A stretch of DNA of 23,237 bases, taken from assembly GCA_937961295.1 (NCBI GenBank), contig CALGOK010000097.1, positions 1 through 23,237 of the forward strand, given 5' to 3'. Under the pieces are notes generated by a model. The model made no database searches, had not been told where the DNA came from, and saw only the letters and a program-made list of their open reading frames with translations. This stretch comes from an uncultured Gemmatimonadota bacterium (lineage in GTDB: Bacteria; Gemmatimonadota; Gemmatimonadetes; Gemmatimonadales; GWC2-71-9). How positions within the stretch are numbered: position 1 is the first letter of the stretch; every line of letters starts with the position of its first letter. A program made the position numbers and the translations under genes. Of the stretch, positions 7,473 through 14,674 are shown piece by piece.

Positions 7473-8447
7473 ATGTCCCAGGTGCTGTCGGCGGTGCGGG
7501 AGGACGAACCCGGCGCCAAGTGGCAGGCCCTCGAGCAGCGGCTGGCCGAGGGGTACGCGCGGTGGTTCCTCCGCGAAGGCGACGCGGCCCGCCCGTCGTA
7601 CCTGGAGTGTCGCCGTGCGCTGGAGACCCACCTCCCCGAGCTGATTCCCACCTGGGAGCGGCTGGTGGAGCTGGCCGGCGGCGGCGACCGTGCGGCCCGG
7701 CTGCTCTCGCTGTGGCGGCCGACGCCGTACCTCACCGGTTGCTCGCAGGCGGTCTGGCGCCGTCGCCGCGCGCTGCTGGTGCGCAACTACGACTACTCGC
7801 CCCGGCTCTGGGACGGCGTGCTGCTCCGCTCCGCCTGGATGGGCCGGCCAGTGCTCGCCATGAGCGACTCGCTCTGGGGCGCGCTGGACGGCGTCAACGC
7901 CGACGGGTTGGTGGTCTCGCTCGCCTTCGGGGGGCGCAAGGCCGTGGGCGAGGGCTTCGGGATGCCGCTGATCCTGCGCTACGTCCTCGAGACGTGCCGC
8001 ACCACCCGCGAGGCAACGGCAGTGCTCACGCGGGTGCCGAGCCACATGTCGTACAACGTGACGGTGCTCGATACGCGCGGCCACCATGTCACGGTGTACG
8101 TGGCCCCCGACCGCGCGGCGGTGGTGTCGCCGCGCGAGTACGCGGTGAACCACCAGCGGGTGGTGGAATGGGAGGCCTTCGTGCATGCGACCTCCTCGCT
8201 CGACCGCGAGCGGATGCTGGCCTCCCGGCTGCACGATCCCGACGAGGGCGAGGAGCGGTTCGTCGCCCGCTTCCTCGAGCCTCCGCTCTTCTCCACCCGG
8301 TTTGACCACGGCTGGGGGACGCTCTACACCGCGGTGTACGACCCGGTCGAGCGGGCCGCCTCGTTCCGCTGGCCGGGCGCGCGCTTCGACCAGTCCGTCG
8401 ACCGGTTCGAGGAGGCGACGGTGACGCTGGACTATCCCGGGCGCTGA
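7473..8447 (+). CDS. C45-type Ntn-hydrolase (acyl-CoA:6-APA acyltransferase-like amide hydrolase)
   Basis: A 324-residue protein resembling the peptidase C45/isopenicillin N acyltransferase-like family. These are autoprocessed N-terminal-nucleophile enzymes that cut or form amide bonds. The predicted nucleophile is Cys90 in LTGCSQAVW, preceded by Gly89, so self-cleavage should occur at Gly89-Cys90, leaving an 89-residue helical alpha chain. Downstream motifs are LVRNYDYSP (about 101-109), GALDGVNADGLVVSLAFGG and the NVTVLD strand, as in the family. The ATG has GGAG at the preceding stop codon (TAGGAG). The gene begins 7 bp after the ATP-grasp gene, so a ligase and a hydrolase of amides are made together. 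This suggests it may release the conjugating group. Acyl transfer is an alternative. Confidence 0.75.
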   Translation: MSQVLSAVREDEPGAKWQALEQRLAEGYARWFLREGDAARPSYLECRRALETHLPELIPTWERLVELAGGGDRAARLLSLWRPTPYLTGCSQAVWRRRRALLVRNYDYSPRLWDGVLLRSAWMGRPVLAMSDSLWGALDGVNADGLVVSLAFGGRKAVGEGFGMPLILRYVLETCRTTREATAVLTRVPSHMSYNVTVLDTRGHHVTVYVAPDRAAVVSPREYAVNHQRVVEWEAFVHATSSLDRERMLASRLHDPDEGEERFVARFLEPPLFSTRFDHGWGTLYTAVYDPVERAASFRWPGARFDQSVDRFEEATVTLDYPGR

Positions 8448-8476
8448 TCCGCACCCGGTTCCACTCGACACGCCAC

Positions 8477-8491
8477 GCGGCACGAGGCCGC
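8477..8491 (+). other. Small GC hairpin abutting the dehydrogenase ribosome-binding site
   Basis: GCGGC-ACGAG-GCCGC forms a 5-bp perfect stem with a 5-nt loop, directly followed by the Shine-Dalgarno GGGAGGA at 8492-8498 and the ATG at 8505. It is the main structure in the 57-bp gap before the dehydrogenase. It may act as an mRNA stabiliser or translational element, or arise from base composition alone. Confidence 0.3.
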
Positions 8492-8504
8492 GGGAGGACA
8501 TCCG

Positions 8505-9869
8505 ATGTTCATCGCCACCAACCCGCACACCGGCGACCAGGTCTCCACCCACCCGCACATGGACAACGCGGAGGTGCGGCGCATCATCCGCGAGGTCGAC
8601 AAGACGTGGGAGGCGTGGCAGCGCACCACGATCGCCGAGCGCGCGGTACCGATGCGCCGCGCGGCCGAGCTGCTGCGCGACCGGGCGGGCAAGCTCGCCC
8701 ACCTCATGGCGCTCGAGATGGGGAAGCCGGTGGCCCAGGGACGCGCCGAGACCGAGAAGTGCGCCTGGGTGTGCGACTACTACGCCGAGCACGCGGAGCG
8801 CTTCCTGGCCGACGAGCCGGCTGCCACCGATGCCACCCGGAGCTACGTGGCCCACCGGCCGCTCGGGACGGTGCTTGCCGTGATGCCGTGGAACTTCCCG
8901 CTCTGGCAGGTCTTCCGGTTCGCGGCGCCGGCACTGATGGCCGGCAACACGGGGCTGCTCAAGCACGCCGCCAACGTGCCGGGCTGCGCCCTGGCGATCG
9001 AGTCGATCCTGCGCGAGGCGGGGTTCCCGGAGCACGCCTTCCGCACCCTGCTGATCGACAGCGCCCAGGTGCGCGCCGTGATCCGCCACAAGGCGGTCGC
9101 GGCGGTGACGCTCACCGGCAGCACCGGCGCCGGGCGCGCGGTGGGGAAGCAGGCCGGCGATCGCCTCAAGCCGTCGGTGCTCGAGCTCGGCGGCAGCGAT
9201 CCGTACCTGATCCTCGCCGACGCCGACCTCGACCGCGCGGTGGAAAGTTGTGTCGCGTCGCGGCTGATCAACAGCGGGCAGAGCTGCATCGCGGCCAAGC
9301 GGTTCATCGTGGTGGAGAAGGTGCGCGAGGAGTTCGAGGAGCGCTTCGTGGCACGGATGCGCCGGGCGCGCACCGGGGACCCGATGCAGGAGACCACCGA
9401 CGTGGGCCCGATGGCCCGGCGCGACCTGCGCGACGAGCTGCACGACCAGGTCCGCCGCAGCATCGACGCCGGAGCGCGCTGCCTCCTGGGCGGCGAGCGC
9501 CCCGACGGCCCCGGCGCCCACTACCCGCCCACGGTGCTCACCGACGTGACGCGCAAGAGCCCGGCACACAAGGAGGAGCTGTTCGGCCCGGTGGCGGCGA
9601 TCATGCCGGTGAAGACCGAGAAGGCGGCGATCAAGGCCGCCAACGACAGCGTCTTCGGGCTGGGTGCGGCGGTGTTCACGCGCGACGTGGAGCGCGGTGA
9701 GCGGATCGCCCGCGACGAGCTGCAGGCCGGGGCCTGCTTCGTGAACGCGTTCGTGAAGTCCGACCCGCGGCTGCCGTTCGGCGGGATCAAGGAGAGCGGC
9801 TATGGTCGCGAACTCTCCCACCACGGCATCCGCGAGTTCGTCAACGTCAAGACGGTGTACGTCGCGTAG
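8505..9869 (+). CDS. sad: Succinate-semialdehyde dehydrogenase, Sad/YneI-like aldehyde dehydrogenase
   Basis: A 454-residue NAD(P)-dependent aldehyde dehydrogenase, colinear with E. coli Sad (YneI). Shared segments include EMGKPVAQGRAE, CDYYAEHAE, the GTVLAVMPWNFPLWQV core, LLKHAANVPGCA, TGSTGAGRAVG, the general base Glu227 in LELGGSDPY and the catalytic Cys261 in NSGQSCIAAKRF. The C-terminal FGGIKESGYGRELSHHG is also present. Family members oxidise succinate semialdehyde to succinate. Together with the GabT-like enzyme this completes GABA to succinate. A strong GGGAGGA lies 6 nt before the ATG. The shorter N-terminus, relative to about 480 aa for GabD, is typical of the Sad branch. A related omega-amino aldehyde as substrate is possible. 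Confidence 0.85.
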   Translation: MFIATNPHTGDQVSTHPHMDNAEVRRIIREVDKTWEAWQRTTIAERAVPMRRAAELLRDRAGKLAHLMALEMGKPVAQGRAETEKCAWVCDYYAEHAERFLADEPAATDATRSYVAHRPLGTVLAVMPWNFPLWQVFRFAAPALMAGNTGLLKHAANVPGCALAIESILREAGFPEHAFRTLLIDSAQVRAVIRHKAVAAVTLTGSTGAGRAVGKQAGDRLKPSVLELGGSDPYLILADADLDRAVESCVASRLINSGQSCIAAKRFIVVEKVREEFEERFVARMRRARTGDPMQETTDVGPMARRDLRDELHDQVRRSIDAGARCLLGGERPDGPGAHYPPTVLTDVTRKSPAHKEELFGPVAAIMPVKTEKAAIKAANDSVFGLGAAVFTRDVERGERIARDELQAGACFVNAFVKSDPRLPFGGIKESGYGRELSHHGIREFVNVKTVYVA

Positions 9870-9873
9870 GACC

Positions 9874-9941
9874 TGAGGCGTGAGTCCTGAGACATGGGGG
9901 GACGGTGCCACTCCCCCCCACGTCTCAGGATTCACGCCTCA
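9874..9941. repeat. Long near-perfect inverted repeat (28-bp stem) between dehydrogenase and symporter
   Basis: The left arm at 9874-9902 (starting TGAGGCGTGAGTCC) and right arm at 9912-9941 (ending GGATTCACGCCTCA) are complementary over about 28 pairs. The exceptions are one G:T pair (a wobble in RNA), one A:C mismatch and one extra C in the C-run. The loop is about 9 nt. The stem begins 4 nt after the dehydrogenase stop. No T-tract follows, so it is not a classical intrinsic terminator. It may be a REP-like palindrome that stabilises or processes the upstream mRNA and lowers symporter expression. Confidence 0.85.
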
Positions 9942-9991
9942 CTTCTCCCGCATCCCTCGCCAAGCCTCCCCGACCCTGCCAGCTTCCAATC

Positions 9992-11374
9992 GTGAACTGG
10001 GTCCTCCTCGCCCTCCTCGGCTACCTCGTCCTCCAGCTGGGCATCGGTGCCTGGCTGGCGCCGAGGATCCACACCGAGGACGACTACCTCGTCGCCGGGC
10101 GCCGGCTCGGCTACCCGCTGACCATCTTCTCGTTCTTCGCGACGTGGTTCGGGGCGGAGACGTGCATCGCGTCGGCCGGCCGGGCGTACCGCGAGGGATT
10201 CTCGCTCACCAGTGCCGAGCCGTTCGCCTACGGCGTGACGCTGATCGCGCTCGGCGTGGTGTTCGCGGTGCCGCTCTGGCGGCGGAAGCTCACCACGCTC
10301 GCCGACCTGTTCCGGCAGCGCTACGGTCCCGGCGTGGAGAAGCTCGCTGCGGTCGTGCTGATCCCCGGCGGCGTCCTCTGGGCCGCGGCCCAGCTGCGCG
10401 GGTTCTGCCAGGTGCTGGTGACGGTCACCGACCTCGACCTGCACTACGCCATCGCGGCCGCGGCCGGCTTCTGCGTGCTCTACACCATGCTCGGCGGCCT
10501 GCTGGCCGACGCGATCACCGACCTGATCCAGGGAATCCTGCTGGTGGTCGGCCTGATGGTGCTCACCGTCGTCGTGGTGATGCAGCACGGCGGCCTCGCC
10601 GCGGCGGTGGGCGCGATCGATGCGACGCGGATCGCCGTGGTGGGCCCCGACGTGACCCCCACCTTCCTCGGCATGCTCGAGGAGTGGGCGATCCCGATCG
10701 CGGGGTCGGTCGTCGCGGTGGAGTTGGTGAGCCGGGTGATCGCCGCGCGCTCCTCGGACGTGGCGCGCAATGGGGCGGTGCTCGCCGGCGGCCTCTACAT
10801 CCTCGTGGGCATCGTGCCGGTGTTCCTCGGCCTGGCGGCCGGCGCGCTGATTCCCGCGGTGGTCGACAGCGAGCAGTTCCTGCCGCTGCTGGCGCGCGAG
10901 CTCCTTCCGGCGGCGGGATACGTGGTGTTCGCGGGAGCGCTCATCTCCGCGATCCTCTCCACGGTGGACACCATCCTGCTGGTCGGCTCTGGCCTGGTGA
11001 CGCACAACATCATCGCACCGGCGTTCGGCATCGCCAGCGACCGGACCCGGCTGCGCCTGGCCCGCGCCGGCGTGCCGGTGATGGGCGCGATCGCGCTGTG
11101 GCTGGCGATCGGTGCCACGGGCGTGGCGGAGCTGGTGGAGGAGGCGTCGTCGGTCGGCAGTGCCGGGGTGCTGGTGGTGGTGTCGTTCGCGCTGTTCACC
11201 CGGATCGGTGGTGCGCTCGCCGCGACGGCCTCCCTGGTCGGCGGCGTGGCCAGTTACGCGATCGGCAGCGCGGCGTCATTGCCGTACCCGTTCCTCACCT
11301 CGCTGGTGGTGGCGACCTTCGCCTACCTCCTCGGCGCGATCACGACGCGGCGCGCCGCCGTCGCAGCAGGATGA
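9992..11374 (+). CDS. Sodium:solute symporter (SSS family)
   Basis: A 460-residue polytopic membrane protein with about 12-13 hydrophobic helices and the SSS/LeuT-fold pattern. Helix 1 is NWVLLALLGYLVLQLGIGAWLA, then EDDYLVAGRRLGYPLTIFS, WFGAETCIASAGRAYREGF, LADLFRQRYG and ISAILSTVDTILL. The family imports proline, pantothenate, choline, amines or sugars with sodium. Placement at the end of the cluster suggests uptake of the pathway's substrate. I chose the GTG at 9992 because it begins directly at the first helix. The longer frame from GTG 9905 would start in the hairpin loop and adds a non-conserved Pro-rich leader. No clear Shine-Dalgarno is visible. The 3' end overlaps the convergent amidohydrolase gene by 35 bp. 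The specificity is not readable. Confidence 0.85.
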   Translation: MNWVLLALLGYLVLQLGIGAWLAPRIHTEDDYLVAGRRLGYPLTIFSFFATWFGAETCIASAGRAYREGFSLTSAEPFAYGVTLIALGVVFAVPLWRRKLTTLADLFRQRYGPGVEKLAAVVLIPGGVLWAAAQLRGFCQVLVTVTDLDLHYAIAAAAGFCVLYTMLGGLLADAITDLIQGILLVVGLMVLTVVVVMQHGGLAAAVGAIDATRIAVVGPDVTPTFLGMLEEWAIPIAGSVVAVELVSRVIAARSSDVARNGAVLAGGLYILVGIVPVFLGLAAGALIPAVVDSEQFLPLLARELLPAAGYVVFAGALISAILSTVDTILLVGSGLVTHNIIAPAFGIASDRTRLRLARAGVPVMGAIALWLAIGATGVAELVEEASSVGSAGVLVVVSFALFTRIGGALAATASLVGGVASYAIGSAASLPYPFLTSLVVATFAYLLGAITTRRAAVAAG

Positions 11375-12872
11375 CGCCCACGATGCCGACCGCCACCAGC
11401 AGCGCCAGCGGCGGCAGCCAGCGCCTGAGTGCCCGGAACCAAGTCTCACGCACGGCCTCGGCATAGCTGGAACGAAACTCGCTGACGAGGTCGCCGCCGG
11501 CGTGCAGCACGCCGCCCTTGATCACGTACACCACGTGGGTCGTGGCACCCGGCGTGGCCAGCGGGTCGACCTCGTGGACCACCAGGTCGGCGACGCTGCC
11601 TGGCACGATGGTGCCGAGGTCTTCGCGACCGATGGCGAGCGCCGCGTTCCTGGTGGCGGCGAGGAGCCCCGTCATCGGGTCGCCGGTGGCCTCGGCGATA
11701 AGGCGGATTTCTTCGTGCAGGTCGAGTCCCGCGTCGACTCCGTCGGAACCGGTGACGAGCATCCCGCCCCGCTCCGCGAAGGTCCGCACGAACGCCTGCT
11801 GGCGATCGAAGGTGTCGGGGTAGCGCGGTTCCCGGCTCGCGGTGCTCGCCCGCCGGAGCGGCAGGACATCACTCAGGCGAGCGGGAGGGTCGAGGAAGCG
11901 CAGGTGCTCGTGTCGCGGGAGACTCCTGCCCCAGTGGTACTCGTGGGCAAGGGTCGGCTCGATCCACACGCCGGCCCGCACCAGGTCGCCGATGAGCCGA
12001 TCCATCGCCGCGGTGTCGATCGTGGTCCACAGGCTGCGCAGCCACGCCCACGCCTCTGCCTCCGTGCCCGCCGGGATGGTCAGGTCGGTGCCCGGCGGCT
12101 GCATCTCCATCACCAGGCCCAGCAGGTGCGAGACGCCGGAGAGTCCGGCCGCTGCCGCCTCCCGCGCGAACGGCCCGCGCGGCGGTTCGGCCCAGGTGTG
12201 CCCGAACACCGGGACGTCGGCTTCACGCGCGGCGCGGATTTCGCCGAGCCAGATGTCGTCGCCGAATGGCGGCTTCAGTTTGATGGCATCGACCCCGAGC
12301 GCAATGAGGTGACGCGCCAACGATTCACCAACCGGAACGCCGAACCTCTCGGCATTCTCGATCGACACTCGCGCCGCCACGCTCAGCCGCGGAACCGGGA
12401 GGTTTGCGTCGGCAGCGGTGTCGCGCAGGGCCAGCAGCCGGGTGACGGCAGGCGAACCCGCATCGCGCGTGGTGGTGATCCCGAGCGCAAAGCGCAGCCG
12501 CTGAGCACGGGCAAGCACGGCGTCGTCGGCGTCGCCGTAGAGCAAGTGGATGTGCGTGTCGATCAGGCCGGGGGTGACCCACCGCCCGGCCAGCCGGAGG
12601 ACCTGATCGCCGGGGCGGGGATCGCAGCCGCCGGGTCCCGACACACAGGTGAATCGTCCGTCCTCGATGACGATGCGCGCATCGGGGAGCGGGGCCGCGC
12701 CGGTGCCGTCGATCAGCGTGGCACCCGCCAGGATCAGGCGGCCCTGGGCGGGGGCCGTGCCGGCGGGAATGCCGCCGAGGGCCAGCACTCCCGTCGCGAG
12801 GACCGACCAGGCCCGCCGTGGACTGGTGATGGACGCGATCATGGGGGATCCGTGGCGCACGAATCGTTCCAC
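11340..12872 (-). CDS. Exported amidohydrolase with C-terminal membrane anchor
   Basis: A 510-residue metal-dependent amidohydrolase-superfamily protein. An N-terminal signal segment (about 20-43, ending near APAQG) is followed by the small beta domain (LILAGATLIDGTG). The TIM barrel has the metal ligands His107 and His109 (DTHIHLLYG), candidate bridging Lys198 (AIKLK), His225 (FGHTWAE), His249 (VSHLLG) and Asp377 (VTGSDG). The C-terminal composite domain ends GTIVPGSVADLVVHEVDPL. Unusually, residues about 488-505 form a transmembrane helix followed by RRRR, so the enzyme should sit in the inner membrane facing the periplasm. The GTG start has GGAGG 7 nt upstream, 18 bp after the isochorismatase stop. 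An ATG 10 codons later is possible. Imidazolonepropionase- or prolidase-like chemistry is typical, but the substrate is unknown. Confidence 0.8.
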   Translation of the reverse strand: MERFVRHGSPMIASITSPRRAWSVLATGVLALGGIPAGTAPAQGRLILAGATLIDGTGAAPLPDARIVIEDGRFTCVSGPGGCDPRPGDQVLRLAGRWVTPGLIDTHIHLLYGDADDAVLARAQRLRFALGITTTRDAGSPAVTRLLALRDTAADANLPVPRLSVAARVSIENAERFGVPVGESLARHLIALGVDAIKLKPPFGDDIWLGEIRAAREADVPVFGHTWAEPPRGPFAREAAAAGLSGVSHLLGLVMEMQPPGTDLTIPAGTEAEAWAWLRSLWTTIDTAAMDRLIGDLVRAGVWIEPTLAHEYHWGRSLPRHEHLRFLDPPARLSDVLPLRRASTASREPRYPDTFDRQQAFVRTFAERGGMLVTGSDGVDAGLDLHEEIRLIAEATGDPMTGLLAATRNAALAIGREDLGTIVPGSVADLVVHEVDPLATPGATTHVVYVIKGGVLHAGGDLVSEFRSSYAEAVRETWFRALRRWLPPLALLVAVGIVGVILLRRRRAAS

Positions 12873-12890
12873 GAGTCGCCCTCCGTCGGG

Positions 12891-13442
12891 CTACCGGGTC
12901 GCGAGCACCTGGGCCGTGCTGCGGATGGTCGCGAACTCCTCGTGCAGCGAGGCCAGTGCCAGCTGGTGCATCGCCTCGGCGCTGTGGTGCACCCCGTCCG
13001 GGCCGATGCGTTCGTGCGTGGCGGTCGCGTCCGACACCAGCGTGACCGCGAAGCCGAGGTTGGCCGCCATGCGCGCGGTGGTGGAGACGCAGTGGTCGGT
13101 GGTGTGGCCGGTGACCACCAGCGCGTCGATGCCGTGCTCGCGCAGGTGCTGCTCGAGCGGCGTGCCGATGAACGCGCTGTTGACGTGCTTGGCGAAGACC
13201 GTCTCGCCGGGGAGCGGGGCCACCTCGCGCTTGATGGCGTTGCCCGGGAGTCCCGGTCGGAGGACCGACTCGGGGTCGACCGAGTCGTGGCGGATGTGGA
13301 CCACCGGCCGTCCCGCCGCGCGCCAGGCCGCCAGCAGCCGCGCGATGTTCGCCTCGGCGCCGGGGTTGTTGCGCTGCCCGTGTCGCGGGTCGTCGATTCC
13401 CTCCTGCACGTCGATCACCAGCAAGGCCGCGGCATCATTCAT
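12891..13442 (-). CDS. Isochorismatase-family cysteine hydrolase
   Basis: A 183-residue protein with the complete catalytic triad of the isochorismatase-like superfamily: Asp11 in LLVIDVQEG, Lys85 in VFAKHVNSAF and Cys118 in TGHTTDHCVSTTA. The length matches stand-alone members such as nicotinamidase-like and N-carbamoyl hydrolases. No aryl-carrier domain or siderophore genes are present, so true isochorismatase activity is unlikely; hydrolysis of a small amide is a better guess. No signal peptide is seen, so it is cytoplasmic. Its ATG overlaps the stop of the DUF6624 gene (ATGA), indicating translational coupling, and the amidohydrolase follows 18 bp later. Confidence 0.85.
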   Translation of the reverse strand: MNDAAALLVIDVQEGIDDPRHGQRNNPGAEANIARLLAAWRAAGRPVVHIRHDSVDPESVLRPGLPGNAIKREVAPLPGETVFAKHVNSAFIGTPLEQHLREHGIDALVVTGHTTDHCVSTTARMAANLGFAVTLVSDATATHERIGPDGVHHSAEAMHQLALASLHEEFATIRSTAQVLATR

Positions 13443-14053
13443 GGTCGGGAGTCCTCGGGCCAGATCACGGGCACACCGTACATCTTTCGCATCATCGCCA
13501 CGTACTCTGCCATGGGCGGCAGCCCCACCTCGGCCCGGCGCGCCTCCAGGCCGGACAAGTCGCCGATCGGATCGGCCACTAGCCGGCCGTCGAGCATCGA
13601 GAACGACGACCCGTAGCGCTGCGGTTCCCCGCGGCGCACCAGCACCCGGTCGGTGAGCATGGCCACGTCGGCCCGTGACACGTCGCCGGCTGCGGCGGCG
13701 TCCCAGAGCCGGGGCAGCATCGCCTCCTGGAAGGCCGTGTCATCGCCGTGCTGCAGGATGAGCCACGCGGCGCGGGCGCCTTCCTCGCCCACGAGGGCCC
13801 GGCCCGGCCAGCCGTGGGCCGCGACGATCTCGCGGAGCCGCGCCGTCCGGGCCGAGTCGCCGGCCATCATCCGCTTGAGGAACAGCGTGTCGTTCGCCGC
13901 GGCTGCGGCGGCGATTCCCTCCCGGCCGGCCTGGTCTTCGCGGCCGAGCCGCTCGAGCTCGGTGCGGAGGTCGGCCCGGGGTGCGGTGGGTTCCTGGGCC
14001 CCGAGTGGAGTCGCGGCGGCGAGGGCGAGCGCGAGGAGAGAGGCGCGGGTCAT
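13439..14053 (-). CDS. Secreted DUF6624-family protein
   Basis: A 204-residue protein with a clear signal peptide (residues 1-19, cleavage likely after LGA before Gln20). The mature part resembles DUF6624. It carries HGWPGRALVGEEGARAAWLI near residues 80-99, followed by LQHGDDTAFQ and a late LTDRVLVRRGEPQRYGSSF motif. The family's function is unknown; members are common in Bacteroidota and Gemmatimonadota as periplasmic or exported proteins. It is the first gene of a three-gene operon with overlapping stop/start at its 3' end. Its ATG has AAGG about 12 nt upstream, a weak ribosome site. Family assignment is from recalled motif pattern and should be checked by profile search. Confidence 0.7.
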   Translation of the reverse strand: MTRASLLALALAAATPLGAQEPTAPRADLRTELERLGREDQAGREGIAAAAAANDTLFLKRMMAGDSARTARLREIVAAHGWPGRALVGEEGARAAWLILQHGDDTAFQEAMLPRLWDAAAAGDVSRADVAMLTDRVLVRRGEPQRYGSSFSMLDGRLVADPIGDLSGLEARRAEVGLPPMAEYVAMMRKMYGVPVIWPEDSRP

Positions 14054-14142
14054 GGTCGTGGCAAATCCTTGCGGGGACTCGGACTGACGCTACCCGCCCG
14101 GCCGCGATTGCGACAGTGAGGGTCACGAGGCAGCGACGGGAA

Positions 14143-14171
14143 TTGCCGGTCGTCGAGGCGCACCGTAGAAT
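14143..14171 (+). promoter_or_regulatory. Sigma70-like promoter for the small gene at 14200
   Basis: TTGCCG at 14143-14148 and TAGAAT at 14166-14171 are separated by exactly 17 bp, a good match to the sigma70 consensus. Transcription should begin near 14178, giving a 5' leader of about 22 nt containing the AGGTGA ribosome site before the ATG at 14200. Confidence 0.5.
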
Positions 14172-14199
14172 CTTCTCCCACTTCCATCCAGGTGATTCC

Positions 14200-14655
14200 A
14201 TGCCCCCGACTCGCGACGCTGCCACCCAGGCGGCCCTCGATACCCTCCTCGTCTCGAACGGCCTCACCGCCGACACGGTGCTGTACCGTCACGCCGAGCG
14301 AGATGCGCTGGAGGACAGCGACCAGCCCGGACGGTGCCGACTGGCGGCGAACCCGTTGCCGATGGAGACGGTGGTCGACGTCTATCGCGCCGGTCATGTG
14401 GTCCCGGCCGAGCAGGTGGGGGCCGGCCTCGCGTTCGCCGAGCAGCCGGCCCGCGACTGGCAACACACCATGGAGATGCAGGCTGCCTGGGCCGGCGGAA
14501 TGGAGGGACTCGATCGCGTCGGGGTGAAGGTCACGGTGGCCGAACTGCTCGCGCAGGGTGGCCTGCTCTATCCGGTCGAATCGGTGGCCGTGGAGAAGGC
14601 CTGGTACTGCACCCTGCCGGGCGGGTGGGTCGACGTCAGGGAGTTGGGGGCGTAG
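14200..14655 (+). CDS. Hypothetical protein (151 aa)
   Basis: I do not recognise this 151-residue protein. It is acidic, has no signal peptide or membrane segment, and looks like a compact cytoplasmic domain. Visible features are TVLYRHAERDALEDSDQPG near residues 27-45, a helix-rich middle with WQHTMEMQAAW, and a C-terminal strand region VEKAWYCTLPGGWVDV. It is supported as a real gene by a sigma70-like promoter, an AGGTGA site 5 nt before the ATG, and third-position GC typical of the window. It is monocistronic, flanked by divergent DUF6624 and convergent glyoxalase-like genes. A function would be guesswork. Confidence 0.65.
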   Translation: MPPTRDAATQAALDTLLVSNGLTADTVLYRHAERDALEDSDQPGRCRLAANPLPMETVVDVYRAGHVVPAEQVGAGLAFAEQPARDWQHTMEMQAAWAGGMEGLDRVGVKVTVAELLAQGGLLYPVESVAVEKAWYCTLPGGWVDVRELGA

Positions 14656-14674
14656 CAGGCTCCGGCACACCACG

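Noticed and set aside
7452..9935. A long antisense frame (827 codons) opposite the C45 hydrolase and dehydrogenase
   Set aside because: It has the same shadow composition and no recognisable motif, and both sense genes are complete with ribosome sites.
9874..9941. The long hairpin as a classical Rho-independent terminator
   Set aside because: No T-rich tract follows the right arm, and the symporter begins only 50 bp later on the same strand; the stem is also far longer than usual.
9905..9991. GTG at 9905 as start of the symporter
   Set aside because: It lies in the loop of the long hairpin and adds a Pro/Ser-rich leader unlike symporters. The GTG at 9992 begins at the first membrane helix.
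11112..13616. An 834-codon plus-strand frame opposite the amidohydrolase operon
   Set aside because: The minus strand carries three proteins with intact catalytic motifs, signal sequences and overlapping starts/stops; the plus-strand frame has none.
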